Of a stretch of 34,079 bases of DNA, positions 8,228 through 16,490 are shown piece by piece. The position numbers and the translations under genes are program-made. Location: positions 1-34,079 of the forward strand of contig JAIQFL010000095.1 of the NCBI GenBank assembly GCA_020073365.1, read 5' to 3'. The notes below the pieces were generated by a model. It had not been told where the DNA came from, searched no databases, and saw nothing but the letters and a program-made list of their open reading frames with translations. The stretch is from Terriglobia bacterium (GTDB lineage: Bacteria; Acidobacteriota; Terriglobia; Bryobacterales; Bryobacteraceae). Numbering within the stretch: position 1 is the stretch's first letter; every line of letters starts with the position of its first letter.

Positions 8228-9097
8228 TCACAGCCGCCCCGCTCGATACGCTGCCAGTATCTTCCCCGCCACAGGCGCTGCATCCGCCCCGCCCGACCGC
8301 CCCTGCAGCATCACCTCCACCACCACCTCCGGCGCCCGGCTGGGCGCAAACCCGCCAAACCACGCAACCCGTGTCCCGTTCGCAGTCCGCACGCTCCCGG
8401 TCTTTCCCGCGACCTTCATGCTCTCCACGCGCGCCAGTTGCGCCGTCCCATATTCCACGGCATCTTCCAGGCCCTCGAGGATGGGCTGCATTTCCGGCCG
8501 ATCGACGCTCAGCGCCAGCGAGCGATACGCCATCGCCAGTTCCGCCGGTGTGATCAGGACCCGCTCTTCGCCCAGCGCCTGCAAACGGTTCGCCTCCTCG
8601 CCGCGTGCCGGCTGAATTCTGCCCGAAACCTCGGCCGCGCCCAGCAGCCCCGTGAGCGAACCCAGGCCGGCGCGTTCCAGGTTCATGGCAAGTTCACCGG
8701 CTTCGAACCGCTCCGCAAAATGCGCCACGAAGCAGTTGCAGGAATAGGCCAGCGCGGTGCGAACGCGCAGCGCGCCCTCAAGGCGGGGATGCGAGCAGTC
8801 GAACGAGTGACTGCCGATCACGAGCCGGCCCGGGCACGGGTACGCCTCCTCCGCCCCCAGCTTGCGGCTGCGCAGCAGCGCCGCGAGAACCAGCGGTTTG
8901 ATCGTCGATCCCGGTGGCAGCAGTTCCCCCGCAGCCGCCGCGGCGCGATGCACCGCGATCAGCCGCCGGGTCTTCACATCCAACACGAGAGCGGTGCCTT
9001 GCCCGCCTTCAAAGAAGCGGCCGAGACTGGCTCCTGTCGATCTACGCGCGACCGCACAGGCTGCCAGCAGCAGCGAAACTGCGTCCCTGCGCAACAC
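8228..9097 (-). CDS. Minimal penicillin-binding transpeptidase, probable lipoprotein
   Basis: 289 residues from GTG 9097, chosen over an upstream ATG at 9145 because TACATT (extended TGA-TACATT) ends 7 nt before it. All three serine-transpeptidase motifs are present: Ser64-Thr-Ile-Lys67 (GSTIKP), Ser119-Cys-Asn121 and Lys232-Thr-Gly234. There is no glycosyltransferase domain and no PBP dimerisation domain, so it is close to a bare catalytic domain. The N-terminus has a basic start, a hydrophobic stretch and LLAAC (Cys14), which fits a lipobox, so membrane attachment through lipid is likely but not certain. It would crosslink or trim peptidoglycan. It is first in an operon with the SpoIID fusion. 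Some bacterial A2M genes are known to pair with pbpC, which makes this neighbour notable. Confidence 0.85.
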   Translation of the reverse strand: MLRRDAVSLLLAACAVARRSTGASLGRFFEGGQGTALVLDVKTRRLIAVHRAAAAAGELLPPGSTIKPLVLAALLRSRKLGAEEAYPCPGRLVIGSHSFDCSHPRLEGALRVRTALAYSCNCFVAHFAERFEAGELAMNLERAGLGSLTGLLGAAEVSGRIQPARGEEANRLQALGEERVLITPAELAMAYRSLALSVDRPEMQPILEGLEDAVEYGTAQLARVESMKVAGKTGSVRTANGTRVAWFGGFAPSRAPEVVVEVMLQGRSGGADAAPVAGKILAAYRAGRL

Positions 9098-9104
9098 CCA
9101 TCCA

Positions 9105-9110
9105 AATGTA
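9105..9110 (-). promoter_or_regulatory. -10 box of the transpeptidase-SpoIID operon
   Basis: TACATT on the minus strand, preceded by TGA (extended -10 form TGn), 7 nt before the GTG start at 9097. It predicts a leaderless transcript and decides the start choice. Confidence 0.5.
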
Positions 9111-9182
9111 TCAGATCGGTTGGGCCCCCTGACACAACGGGACACCGCGGCTCCAACGACGAGCCGCCGTCCACCGCGGTGC

Positions 9183-9188
9183 TACAAT
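9183..9188 (+). promoter_or_regulatory. -10 box of the first GT4 gene
   Basis: TACAAT on the plus strand, 20 nt before GTG 9209. It lies in the short divergent region shared with the minus-strand transpeptidase promoter and allows only a very short leader. Confidence 0.4.
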
Positions 9189-9208
9189 ACGGACCTCAAT
9201 AAGCCGTT

Positions 9209-10315
9209 GTGAGACAGGTTCGGCACGTGCGCATCGTCCAACTGGTGGAGACGCTGGAACTCGGGGGCCTGGAGAGAATGGCCGTCGATCTCGCCCTGTC
9301 GCAGCATTCCGCCGGCCATCAACTCTCCGTCCATTGTCTGCTGGGCGCGGGCGCGCTCCGGAGTGAACTCGACGCCGCCGGAATACCGGTGACCGAATTC
9401 CACAAAGAGCGGCATTCGAACCTTGCACTCGTGCGGTCCATGGCGAGGCAGCTTCGTCGAGACCGGCCAGACGTCATCCACGGGCACAACCCGGGCGTCC
9501 ACCACTTTGCCGCCGCGGCAAAATGGCTGGCCGGCGTTCCGGCGTGTGTGAACACGCGCCACAGCCCCGCCACGTCGATGGGGATTCCCTACCAGGAGCG
9601 CTACTTTCGGTGGGTGAAGCCGTGGACGGATCACGTGGTTTTCGTCTGCGACTACGTCCGCCAGCATTTGGAGCCGCAACTCGGGTATCCCCCCGGCAAA
9701 TGCTCCGTGATTCGCAACGGCATTTGGCAAGAGAGATTTCTGAACCGCCCGGCGTCTCCAGGAGCGGTGCGGCCCCGCATCCGATTCGGCACGGTGGGAC
9801 GTTTGGTTCCGGCCAAAGGCCACTCGGTGCTCATCGACGCCTTCGCGTCCTTGGCCCCGCGTCTGCCGGAAGCGGAGCTGAGAATCTTCGGCGACGGCCC
9901 GCTGGAACCGCAGTTGCGCGCTCAGGTCCAGCATTTGGGAATGGAGAACCGCATCCGGTTGGAAGGGCGTACCGAGGATGCCTCCCAGGTATTCGAATCG
10001 CTGGATGTCTTTGTCTTCTCCTCGTTGAACGAAGGTCTGCCGCTGGTGATTCTGGAGGCCATGACCGCGGGTTTGCCGATCGTCAGCACGCGCGTCGGAG
10101 GGGTTCCTGAGGTTGTGCCCGACCCCCAGGCCGGCTGGCTGTGTGAGCCCGGCAACGCGCGGGAACTGGCTAGGGTGATGCTCAGCGCCGCGGGGTCGGA
10201 CCACCTGGAAGCAATCGGAAGGGAAGCCCGCCGGCTGGCCGTCGAGAATTATGGGATTGACCGCATGAGCCGCAGCTACGAAGCCCTCTACCGGAGTCTG
10301 CCGGGCAGCCGGTAG
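9209..10315 (+). CDS. GT4-family glycosyltransferase
   Basis: 368 residues; cytoplasmic GT-B glycosyltransferase. The N-terminal Rossmann half contains the GGLERM acceptor-side loop near residue 17 and the RPDVIHGHNPG strand-loop. The C-terminal half has the FGTVGRLVPAKGH start and the donor-sugar E-x7-E motif in EGLPLVILEAMTAGLP, as in WcaL/PelF/PimA-like enzymes. The substrate cannot be read from sequence; polysaccharide or lipid-linked sugar synthesis is likely. The start is GTG 9209 or GTG 9227; neither has a clear Shine-Dalgarno. No other sugar gene is adjacent, so it appears to be a lone GT, divergent from the peptidoglycan genes and convergent with proS. Confidence 0.9.
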   Translation: MRQVRHVRIVQLVETLELGGLERMAVDLALSQHSAGHQLSVHCLLGAGALRSELDAAGIPVTEFHKERHSNLALVRSMARQLRRDRPDVIHGHNPGVHHFAAAAKWLAGVPACVNTRHSPATSMGIPYQERYFRWVKPWTDHVVFVCDYVRQHLEPQLGYPPGKCSVIRNGIWQERFLNRPASPGAVRPRIRFGTVGRLVPAKGHSVLIDAFASLAPRLPEAELRIFGDGPLEPQLRAQVQHLGMENRIRLEGRTEDASQVFESLDVFVFSSLNEGLPLVILEAMTAGLPIVSTRVGGVPEVVPDPQAGWLCEPGNARELARVMLSAAGSDHLEAIGREARRLAVENYGIDRMSRSYEALYRSLPGSR

Positions 10316-10409
10316 CCTCCTTCATGGGCGATCCGGTATTTCATCGCCTTCGCGGGGCGGTTCTCCGCCACGCCGCTTCATGATCTTGTCGAAGGCCTTG
10401 AAGTCCGTT

Positions 10410-12110
10410 CTACCCCAGCCGGGATTTGACCGACGTGGCCGCCTCCGCCAGGGCCACATCCACCGACTGCCGGGTCTTCCGTTCCACTAGTTCCACCAGC
10501 CCGTTCGCCAGCTTTTTGCCGATCACAATGCGGAACGGCACGCCAATCAAATCCGCGTCCTTGAATTTCACTCCGGGACGTTCGTCGCGGTCGTCGAGCA
10601 GTGCGTCGATTCCCAGGGCGAGACAGTTCTGGTAGACTTTCTGCGCGGCCTCCCTCTGCAGGGCATCCGAGTTGTTGGCCGGAGTGATCACCACCTGAAA
10701 CGGCGCGATCGCCGCCGGAAGGATCATACCGTCCTTATCGTGATACAGCTCGATCGCGGCGCAGAGGATCCGCTCGATACCAATCCCGTACGATCCCATG
10801 ATGGGGGTCACTTCCTTGCCGTCGACATTCAAGACCCGCAGCCCCATGGTATCGGAATACTTATACCCGAGCTTGAAAATGTGCCCGATTTCCACGGTCT
10901 TGCGAATCTCGAGCGTGCCGCCGCAGGTGGTACACAGGTCCCCGGCGGCTACCTGTCGCAGGTCGTGGATTTCCGCCTGGAAATCCTCGCCCAAGGTCAC
11001 GTGGCGAAGATGGTGATCGTCGCGGTTGGCGCCCGCGATCATGTTGCGCCGGCCGGAGAGCGCCTGGTCGGCCAGGATGGTCATATTTGCGACACCGACC
11101 GGCCCCAGCGAGCCGGCCTCGGCTCCGAACCACTCGCGAATCTCGTCGGGGCGCGCGGGACGGAATTCGGGATCGCCCGCTACCGCGGCGAATTTCGACT
11201 CGTTCAGTTGATGATCGCCGCGCAGCATGACCAGCACCGGCTTCCCGTCCGCCACCAGCACCAGGCTCTTCATCTGTACGGTCTCGGGCAATCCGGTGAA
11301 GGCCGCCACTTCCGCGATGGTCTTCCTTCCGGGCGTGTGAAACTCCTCAGGCGCCAGATCGCCCTGGGGATCGGTGGCCAACGGCGCCGATGGCAGGGCC
11401 GCGGCCTTCGCCAGGTTCGCTGAATAGCCGCAGCCCTTGCATATCGCAACCAAATCCTCGCCCGCGTCGGATGCCACCACGAACTCCTGCGACTGGCTGC
11501 CGCCCATGGCGCCCGAGTGCGCCTCCACCACGGTGTATTCGAGACCGCAGCGATCGAAGATGCGGCAGTAGGTTTTATAGTGTTGCTCGTAAGCTGCGTC
11601 CAGTCCCGCCTGGTCCAGGTCGAACGAATAGGAGTCCTTCATGATGAACTGGCGCACGCGCAGGAGGCCCGATTTGGGCCGCGGCTCGTCGCGGAACTTG
11701 GTCTGAATCTGGTACCAGATCTGCGGAAGCTGCCTGTAGCTGCGCAGCTCTCCGCGCGCGATCGTAGTCATGACCTCCTCGTGCGTCATTCCCAGGCACA
11801 GGTCGCGCTGGAAACGGTCCTTCAGCCGGAACATGTTGTCACCCATCATGTCCCAGCGGCCGGACTCCTGCCATACCTCGGCGGGGCACAGCGCAGGCAG
11901 AAGCATCTCCTGCGCGCCCATGCGGTCCATCTCCTCCCGCACGATCTGCTGGATCTTCAGGAGCGAGCGCTGGGTCAGGAACAGGTAGCTGTAGATTCCG
12001 GCCGAAAGCTGGCGGATGTATCCAGCGCGCAGCAGCAACTGGTGGCTTGCAACCTCGGCTTCAGCCGGGACTTCGCGCAGGGTGGGGATGAACAACTTGC
12101 TCCAGAGCAT
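10410..12110 (-). CDS. proS: Prolyl-tRNA synthetase
   Basis: 566 residues from ATG 12110 (an ATG at 12134 would add eight residues; the family normally begins with M-x-(W/Y)-S-x-L-F-I-P-T). This class II synthetase charges tRNA-Pro. Visible are the N-terminal TLREVPAEAE region, motif 2 (KFRDEPRPKSGLLRVRQFIMKDSYSF), a long YbaK-like editing insertion in the middle of the bacterial-type enzyme, motif 3 (GSYGIGIERI) and the anticodon-binding domain with DDRDERPGVKFKDADLIGVP. Length is normal for the bacterial type. It is divergent from rpiB across a very compact region. The gene appears complete. Confidence 0.97.
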   Translation of the reverse strand: MLWSKLFIPTLREVPAEAEVASHQLLLRAGYIRQLSAGIYSYLFLTQRSLLKIQQIVREEMDRMGAQEMLLPALCPAEVWQESGRWDMMGDNMFRLKDRFQRDLCLGMTHEEVMTTIARGELRSYRQLPQIWYQIQTKFRDEPRPKSGLLRVRQFIMKDSYSFDLDQAGLDAAYEQHYKTYCRIFDRCGLEYTVVEAHSGAMGGSQSQEFVVASDAGEDLVAICKGCGYSANLAKAAALPSAPLATDPQGDLAPEEFHTPGRKTIAEVAAFTGLPETVQMKSLVLVADGKPVLVMLRGDHQLNESKFAAVAGDPEFRPARPDEIREWFGAEAGSLGPVGVANMTILADQALSGRRNMIAGANRDDHHLRHVTLGEDFQAEIHDLRQVAAGDLCTTCGGTLEIRKTVEIGHIFKLGYKYSDTMGLRVLNVDGKEVTPIMGSYGIGIERILCAAIELYHDKDGMILPAAIAPFQVVITPANNSDALQREAAQKVYQNCLALGIDALLDDRDERPGVKFKDADLIGVPFRIVIGKKLANGLVELVERKTRQSVDVALAEAATSVKSRLG

Positions 12111-12132
12111 AGGGTTGTGAAGGGGAAATCCC

Positions 12133-12150
12133 ATTCTAGCATGGTAAAAT
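12133..12150. promoter_or_regulatory. Compact divergent promoter, proS / rpiB
   Basis: Minus-strand TAGAAT (12133-12138) serves proS, 22 nt before ATG 12110. Plus-strand TAAAAT (12145-12150) serves rpiB, 15 nt before ATG 12166. Only 6 bp separate the two -10 boxes, so the two transcription units probably compete for polymerase. Neither start has a Shine-Dalgarno. Confidence 0.45.
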
Positions 12151-12165
12151 CAGGCTTCTCCCTTT

Positions 12166-12612
12166 ATGAAGATCGCGATTGCCGCGGACCACGCTGGTTT
12201 TGCCCTCAAGGAGAAACTGCGGGTGAAGCTGGCGGCGGAGGGCCACGAAGTGGTGGATTTCGGCACCGGTTCGCCGGAATCCTGCGACTATCCGGACTTC
12301 GCACAACCGGTGGGCCGCGACGTGGCACAAGGCCGGTCGGACCGCGGGATCCTGGTCTGTTCGACGGGGATCGGCATGGCCATGGCAGCCAATAAGATTT
12401 CGGGAGTGCGGGCGGCGCCGGCGCAATCCGAAGACGAAGTACGCATGACGCGCGAGCACAACGACGCCAACGTGCTGACACTGGGCGCGAAATATCTGGA
12501 CGAAGACCATGCGGCCGGTTTGATCCGCGTCTTTTTGGAAACGGAGTTTGCGGGCGGGCGGCACGCCCGCCGGGTGGCCAAAATCGCCCAGTTGGAGCAG
12601 CTTGCACGGTAG
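12166..12612 (+). CDS. rpiB: Ribose-5-phosphate isomerase B (RpiB/LacAB family)
   Basis: 148 residues. It interconverts ribose 5-phosphate and ribulose 5-phosphate in the pentose phosphate pathway. The family core is clear: IAADHAGFALKE at the N-terminus, the FGTGSPESCDYPDFA loop, the active-site cysteine loop LVCSTGIGMAMAANK, and the phosphate-binding REHNDANVLTLGAK segment. The usual AxCH after VRAA is replaced here by AAPAQSEDE, a small difference from the E. coli-type enzyme. It lies 85 bp upstream of glyA in the same direction and may be cotranscribed. Confidence 0.93.
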   Translation: MKIAIAADHAGFALKEKLRVKLAAEGHEVVDFGTGSPESCDYPDFAQPVGRDVAQGRSDRGILVCSTGIGMAMAANKISGVRAAPAQSEDEVRMTREHNDANVLTLGAKYLDEDHAAGLIRVFLETEFAGGRHARRVAKIAQLEQLAR

Positions 12613-12684
12613 ATGCGGAGACTCGCGGAAGGGCCAAATATTCTTCCCGGCTTCTAACGGTCCCCGTAGTCGAGCGGAGTAAAC

Positions 12685-12690
12685 AGGAGT
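12685..12690 (+). promoter_or_regulatory. Shine-Dalgarno of glyA
   Basis: An AGGAG core about 8 nt before ATG 12698. It shows that ordinary Shine-Dalgarno initiation operates here beside the many apparently leaderless starts. Confidence 0.6.
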
Positions 12691-12697
12691 TCTCACT

Positions 12698-14029
12698 ATG
12701 ACGGCAGCAGAAGAAATGGCGCGGCCTCTGGCCGAAGTCGATCCCGAAGTTTATGAAGCCATACAGCACGAGGTGGAAAGGCAGGGCTCGCAGCTCGAGC
12801 TGATTGCCAGCGAGAACTTCACCTCGGAAGCCATCCTGGAAGCCACCGGGAGCGTGTTCACTAACAAGTACGCCGAGGGGTACCCCGGCAAGCGCTACTA
12901 CGGCGGGTGTGAGTTCACCGACGTGGTGGAGAACCTGGCACGCGACCGCGCGAAGAAACTCTTTGGCGCCGAGTACGTCAACGTCCAGCCGCATTCGGGT
13001 TCGCAGGCCAACCAGGCAGCCTATGCCGCGGTGCTTACGCCCGGCGACACCATCATGGGGCTGAACCTGGCGCACGGCGGCCACCTCACGCACGGCCACC
13101 CGCTCAACTTCTCCGGCAAGACCTACAAAGTGGTGGCGTACGGCGTCCGCAAGGAGGACGAACGCATCGACTACGACGAGGTGGAACGCCTGGCGCACGA
13201 GCACAAACCCAAAATGATCATTGCGGGCGCCAGTGCCTACCCGCGTATCCTCGACTTCGCGCGTTTCCGGCAGATCGCCGATGCCGTAGGCGCCATCTTC
13301 CTGGTGGACATGGCGCACATCTCCGGCCTGGTGGCGGCCGGCCTGCACCCCAACCCCTGCGAGCACGCCGACATCGTCACTTCCACCACCCACAAAACGC
13401 TGCGCGGCCCGCGCGCCGGCATCATACTGGCCAAGGAGAAATACGCCAAGGATATCGATCGGACGGTCTTCCCGGGCACACAGGGAGGTCCCCTGGTGCA
13501 CGTACTGGCAGCCAAGGCGGTGTGCTTCCTGGAAGCTATGCGTCCGCAGTTCACCGATTATCAGAAGCAGGTGGTGGCCAACGCTTGCGCCTTGGCCCAG
13601 AGCCTGGTGGATGCGGGATTCCGTGTGGTCTCGGGTGGCACGGATACGCACCTGCTGTTGCTCGACGTATTCTCAAAGGGCCTCCGCGGTAAAGAGGCCG
13701 AGCAGGCGCTCGACCGCGCCCGCATCACGGTCAACAAAAACGCCATTCCGTTCGACACCAATCCTCCCATGAACCCCAGCGGCATCCGGCTAGGCTCGCC
13801 GGCCGTCACCACGCGCGGGTTCCGGGAAGAAGAGATGCATGAAGTCGGCCGACTGATCGCGGAGGTGCTGCACCACATCGCGGACGAAGGCGCGATCGCC
13901 GCCGTGCGGCAAAGAGTGGGCGTCCTCACCGCCCGGTTCCCGCTTTACGGTTGGAGGCTCGATCATCGCAGGAATCAGCGGCAGACGGAACCTTCGCGGG
14001 ACTCCGCGGATCGGGTAGTGCCGGTGTAG
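12698..14029 (+). CDS. glyA: Serine hydroxymethyltransferase
   Basis: 443 residues; cytosolic PLP enzyme converting serine plus tetrahydrofolate to glycine plus methylene-THF. Motifs: LIASENFTS (36-44), NKYAEGYPGKRYYGG (56-70), VQPHSGSQAN (97-106) and the PLP-lysine block TSTTHKTLRGPRAG with Lys233. The family normally ends near VLTARFPLY; here about 25 extra residues rich in Arg, Gln and Asp follow, with no recognisable domain, perhaps read-on after loss of the ancestral stop. A good AGGAG precedes the start. Downstream is a GT4 gene in the same direction, 40 bp away. Confidence 0.97.
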   Translation: MTAAEEMARPLAEVDPEVYEAIQHEVERQGSQLELIASENFTSEAILEATGSVFTNKYAEGYPGKRYYGGCEFTDVVENLARDRAKKLFGAEYVNVQPHSGSQANQAAYAAVLTPGDTIMGLNLAHGGHLTHGHPLNFSGKTYKVVAYGVRKEDERIDYDEVERLAHEHKPKMIIAGASAYPRILDFARFRQIADAVGAIFLVDMAHISGLVAAGLHPNPCEHADIVTSTTHKTLRGPRAGIILAKEKYAKDIDRTVFPGTQGGPLVHVLAAKAVCFLEAMRPQFTDYQKQVVANACALAQSLVDAGFRVVSGGTDTHLLLLDVFSKGLRGKEAEQALDRARITVNKNAIPFDTNPPMNPSGIRLGSPAVTTRGFREEEMHEVGRLIAEVLHHIADEGAIAAVRQRVGVLTARFPLYGWRLDHRRNQRQTEPSRDSADRVVPV

Positions 14030-14069
14030 GAGCGGCAGCGGACCGATTCGCCAGTCCCCGGTGCCTGCC

Positions 14070-15215
14070 ATGCCGCTCCATATCGTCATCGATGTCCGCC
14101 ATATTCGGGACTTTGGCATCGGCACCTACATCCGCAGCCTGATCCATGCGTTGAGCGCCATAGACGCCGCGAATCAATACACGCTCATCAGCGGGCCGGC
14201 TGACGTTCGCACGCTGGCCGGCCTGCCCGGGAATTTCCGGGCCGCCGTTTACGCGCGCCGCGATTCCGATTTTCTCGATAACCTGCTATTTCCAATTTAC
14301 TTGCGCGGGCTCTCTCCCGACCTGGTGCATATCCCGCTGAACCGCGTCCCCCTACTGATGATCCGCCCCTACGTGGTGACCATCCACGATATGGCCAACC
14401 TGATGTTCGAGGAGGAGCGCTCCGGTTTCCGGATGCAGTTGCGCCGCTTCCGCTTCGAGCGCGGCCTCAAACGAGCGAGCCGGATCATTGCGGTCTCGGA
14501 GGCCACCAAACGCGATGTGGAGAACCACATGAACGTCCCGCCCGACCGCATTCGGAGGGTTTACAATGCCCCCGACCCGGGCTTCCTCGTGCGCAACTCG
14601 CCGCCGGGCTCGGACGAGCAGCTTCGCATCATGGACCGCTACCAGATCAACTACCCGTTCCTGCTCTATGCCGGCAATATACGCCGCCACAAGAACGTGC
14701 CTCGCCTGGTGGAGGCGTTCGCCGTGGTGCGGGATCAATTGGCCGCGCACCCCATCTACAAGGATCTGCGGCTGGTGATTATCGGGGACACGATTTCGCA
14801 GTATCCGGCGGTCCGTCAGGCGGTAATCAAGAGCAGGGTGGAGCACGTGGTGCGGTTTCTGGGGTTCGTGCCGTTCGAGACGCTGCGCTGCTTTTACGAG
14901 TTCGCGGCGGCGTTCGTCTTCCCGTCGCGTTACGAAGGTTTCGGATTGCCGCCGCTGGAGGCTATGGCGTGCGGGACGCCTGTGGTGACGTCGAACGTCA
15001 GCTCGCTGCCCGAGGTGGTGGGCGATGCCGCGGTCCTGGTGAATCCCGAGAACGTCTTCGATATCGCGCGCGGCATTCGCGACGTGCTGCTCGACGACCG
15101 CCTGCGCGCCGAGTTGATCCGCCGCGGCCGCGATCAGGCGGCGCGCTTCAGTTGGGAGCGTACCGCCCGCCAGGTGCTGGAGATCTATCAGGAGGCGGCC
15201 AGGGCCGGGGGATAA
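14070..15215 (+). CDS. GT4-family glycosyltransferase (second)
   Basis: 381 residues from ATG 14070; GTG 14061 is an alternative. GT-B fold enzyme. The N-terminal GIGTYIRSLIHAL loop and the VTIHDMANLMF and RIIAVSEATKRDV segments are typical of mannosyl/glycosyltransferases of this family. The donor domain opens with LLYAGNIRRHKNVPRLVEAF and carries E-x7-E in EGFGLPPLEAMACGTPVVTSN. The sequence differs clearly from the other GT4 gene in the window, so the two are not recent duplicates. The sugar donor and acceptor are unknown. Confidence 0.92.
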   Translation: MPLHIVIDVRHIRDFGIGTYIRSLIHALSAIDAANQYTLISGPADVRTLAGLPGNFRAAVYARRDSDFLDNLLFPIYLRGLSPDLVHIPLNRVPLLMIRPYVVTIHDMANLMFEEERSGFRMQLRRFRFERGLKRASRIIAVSEATKRDVENHMNVPPDRIRRVYNAPDPGFLVRNSPPGSDEQLRIMDRYQINYPFLLYAGNIRRHKNVPRLVEAFAVVRDQLAAHPIYKDLRLVIIGDTISQYPAVRQAVIKSRVEHVVRFLGFVPFETLRCFYEFAAAFVFPSRYEGFGLPPLEAMACGTPVVTSNVSSLPEVVGDAAVLVNPENVFDIARGIRDVLLDDRLRAELIRRGRDQAARFSWERTARQVLEIYQEAARAGG

Positions 15216-15306
15216 CAGTTTCGCGGATACGATATGGTAATCCGGGCAAGGCCACTCCCCGAAGCTGAGAGAAAGCTGTGAAAGAATCACCCGCAAGCGC
15301 GCGAGC

Positions 15307-15327
15307 CAGGCGGAACGCCTGCCCCAC
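15307..15327. repeat. REP-like half element
   Basis: CAGGCG-GAA-CGCCTG hairpin (15307-15321) running into GCCCCAC (15321-15327). The reverse complement begins GTGGGGCAGGC, the same opening as the element at 27418-27504. It lies in the gap before the TPR-thioredoxin gene, overlapping its expected -35 region. Confidence 0.55.
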
Positions 15328-15337
15328 CAGGGCCCGT

Positions 15338-15343
15338 TACAAT
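15338..15343 (+). promoter_or_regulatory. -10 box of the TPR-thioredoxin gene
   Basis: TACAAT, 7 nt before ATG 15351. A leaderless transcript is predicted, although the purine-rich AGAAGAG between them is a weak alternative ribosome site placed too close to the ATG. Confidence 0.5.
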
Positions 15344-15350
15344 AGAAGAG

Positions 15351-16241
15351 ATGCTGCCTGTTTTCCTGCTTTACCTTTCCCTGGTGAACGACGTCCGCAC
15401 GCTTATCGACCGTCATGATCTGGCGGCCGCCGAACGCATGGCACGGAGCTACCAGAGGCAGGCCGGCGCCACTCCGGAATTGGCTGCCGCGTTGTCCTGG
15501 ATCGCTCGCGGCGCCTTGGATCTCGGGCGCCTCGACCAGGCGGATACCTACGCTTCCGAAGCGCGTCAACTGTCTGTCCAACTGCTGGGCCCGCGTAAGC
15601 TTGACGCCGATCCGCGACTGCCGATCGCGCTGGGCGCTTGCATTGAGGTCCACGCCCAGGTGCTGGCGGCCCGCGGGGAGCGGACGGAGGCGGTGAGCTT
15701 CCTGCGCCAGCAACTGGCCACCTATGGATCCACGTCCATCGGCGAGCGCATCGGCAAGAATATCAACCTTCTGAGCATGGAAGGGAAGCCTGCGCCGCCG
15801 CTCGACGTGAACGCCTGGCTGGGAGTGAAGCCCTCCGCCCTAGCGGGGCTGCGCGGCCACCCGGTGCTGCTTTTCTTCTGGGCGCACTGGTGTGGGGACT
15901 GTAAAGCGGAAGGGCCGATTCTCGTTTCCTTAATGAAAACCTATGGGCCCAAAGGCCTGGTAGTGGTGGGGCCCACCAGATTGTATGGATATGTTGCGGG
16001 CGGCGAAGAGGCTGCGCCCGTGACCGAGAAACGGTACATCGAGGAGGTGCGCCAGAAATTCTATCCGGAATTGGCCGGCATACCCATTCCCCTCAGCGAG
16101 AGGAACTTCCTGGTTTACGGGGCCAGCACCACGCCGACCATCGTGCTCATCGATCGAGTCGGCGTCATTCGTTTGTACCACCCCGGGGCGATGTCAGAGG
16201 CCGAGCTGTCCGCCCGGATTCAGAAGATTTTGCGAACGTGA
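15351..16241 (+). CDS. TPR-thioredoxin (TlpA-like) protein
   Basis: 296 residues. A short hydrophobic N-terminus (residues 2-12) could be a weak signal peptide or anchor. Residues about 15-125 are helical and look like TPR-type repeats (AAERMARSYQRQAG, ALDLGRLDQADTYASEARQL). From about 145 a TlpA/AhpC-like thioredoxin fold follows: VLLFFWAHWCGDCKAE with Cys181 and Cys184, and the cis-proline strand GASTTPTIVLID. It probably reduces or isomerises disulfides in envelope proteins. The CGDC active-site dipeptide is less common than CxPC. It is convergent with a 56-residue minus-strand ORF, leaving 8 bp between stops. Confidence 0.85.
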   Translation: MLPVFLLYLSLVNDVRTLIDRHDLAAAERMARSYQRQAGATPELAAALSWIARGALDLGRLDQADTYASEARQLSVQLLGPRKLDADPRLPIALGACIEVHAQVLAARGERTEAVSFLRQQLATYGSTSIGERIGKNINLLSMEGKPAPPLDVNAWLGVKPSALAGLRGHPVLLFFWAHWCGDCKAEGPILVSLMKTYGPKGLVVVGPTRLYGYVAGGEEAAPVTEKRYIEEVRQKFYPELAGIPIPLSERNFLVYGASTTPTIVLIDRVGVIRLYHPGAMSEAELSARIQKILRT

Positions 16242-16249
16242 AGCGCGGG

Positions 16250-16420
16250 TCAGGCAGTCTTAAGGGCACCCTGGCCGGTCCGCTTCTCCCTGAACCGGTC
16301 GTATTCCTCGAGCGATTGAATCAGGGCGTCGAGCGCTGAACGCCTGGCGTACAGTTGTTCCAGATCCTTCTGGGAGACGCGCGTTTCTGTGATCACGACA
16401 GGTGCTTTCTTCGCGAGCAT
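16250..16420 (-). CDS. Small 56-residue hypothetical protein
   Basis: ATG 16420 to TGA 16250. The product begins MLAKKAPVVITETRVSQKD and continues as one charged amphipathic helix with heptad-like leucines (LEQLYARRSALDALIQSLEE), ending in a basic tail. No family is recognised. Coding use is consistent: charged surface residues, no rare-codon run, and tight packing against the converging TPR-thioredoxin gene. An imperfect GTAC..GTAC palindrome sits immediately upstream of the ATG and could be an operator. It may be a small regulator or a structural helix; the role is unknown. Confidence 0.5.
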   Translation of the reverse strand: MLAKKAPVVITETRVSQKDLEQLYARRSALDALIQSLEEYDRFREKRTGQGALKTA

Positions 16421-16490
16421 AGTACAGATGTACCAGATCGGCTAGAAGAATACAATAGCCAACTACAGGAGTTTCCTGATTCGAAATTGC

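Noticed and set aside
10322..10409. Possible short minus-strand ORF after proS, ending GGEPPREGDEIPDRP
   Set aside because: The stretch reads like protein, but no start codon with a ribosome site was found and it is under 30 codons past proS; it may be a decayed gene end.
12206..13651. 481-codon open frame opposite rpiB and glyA
   Set aside because: It spans two well-supported genes on the other strand and shows no recognisable domain.
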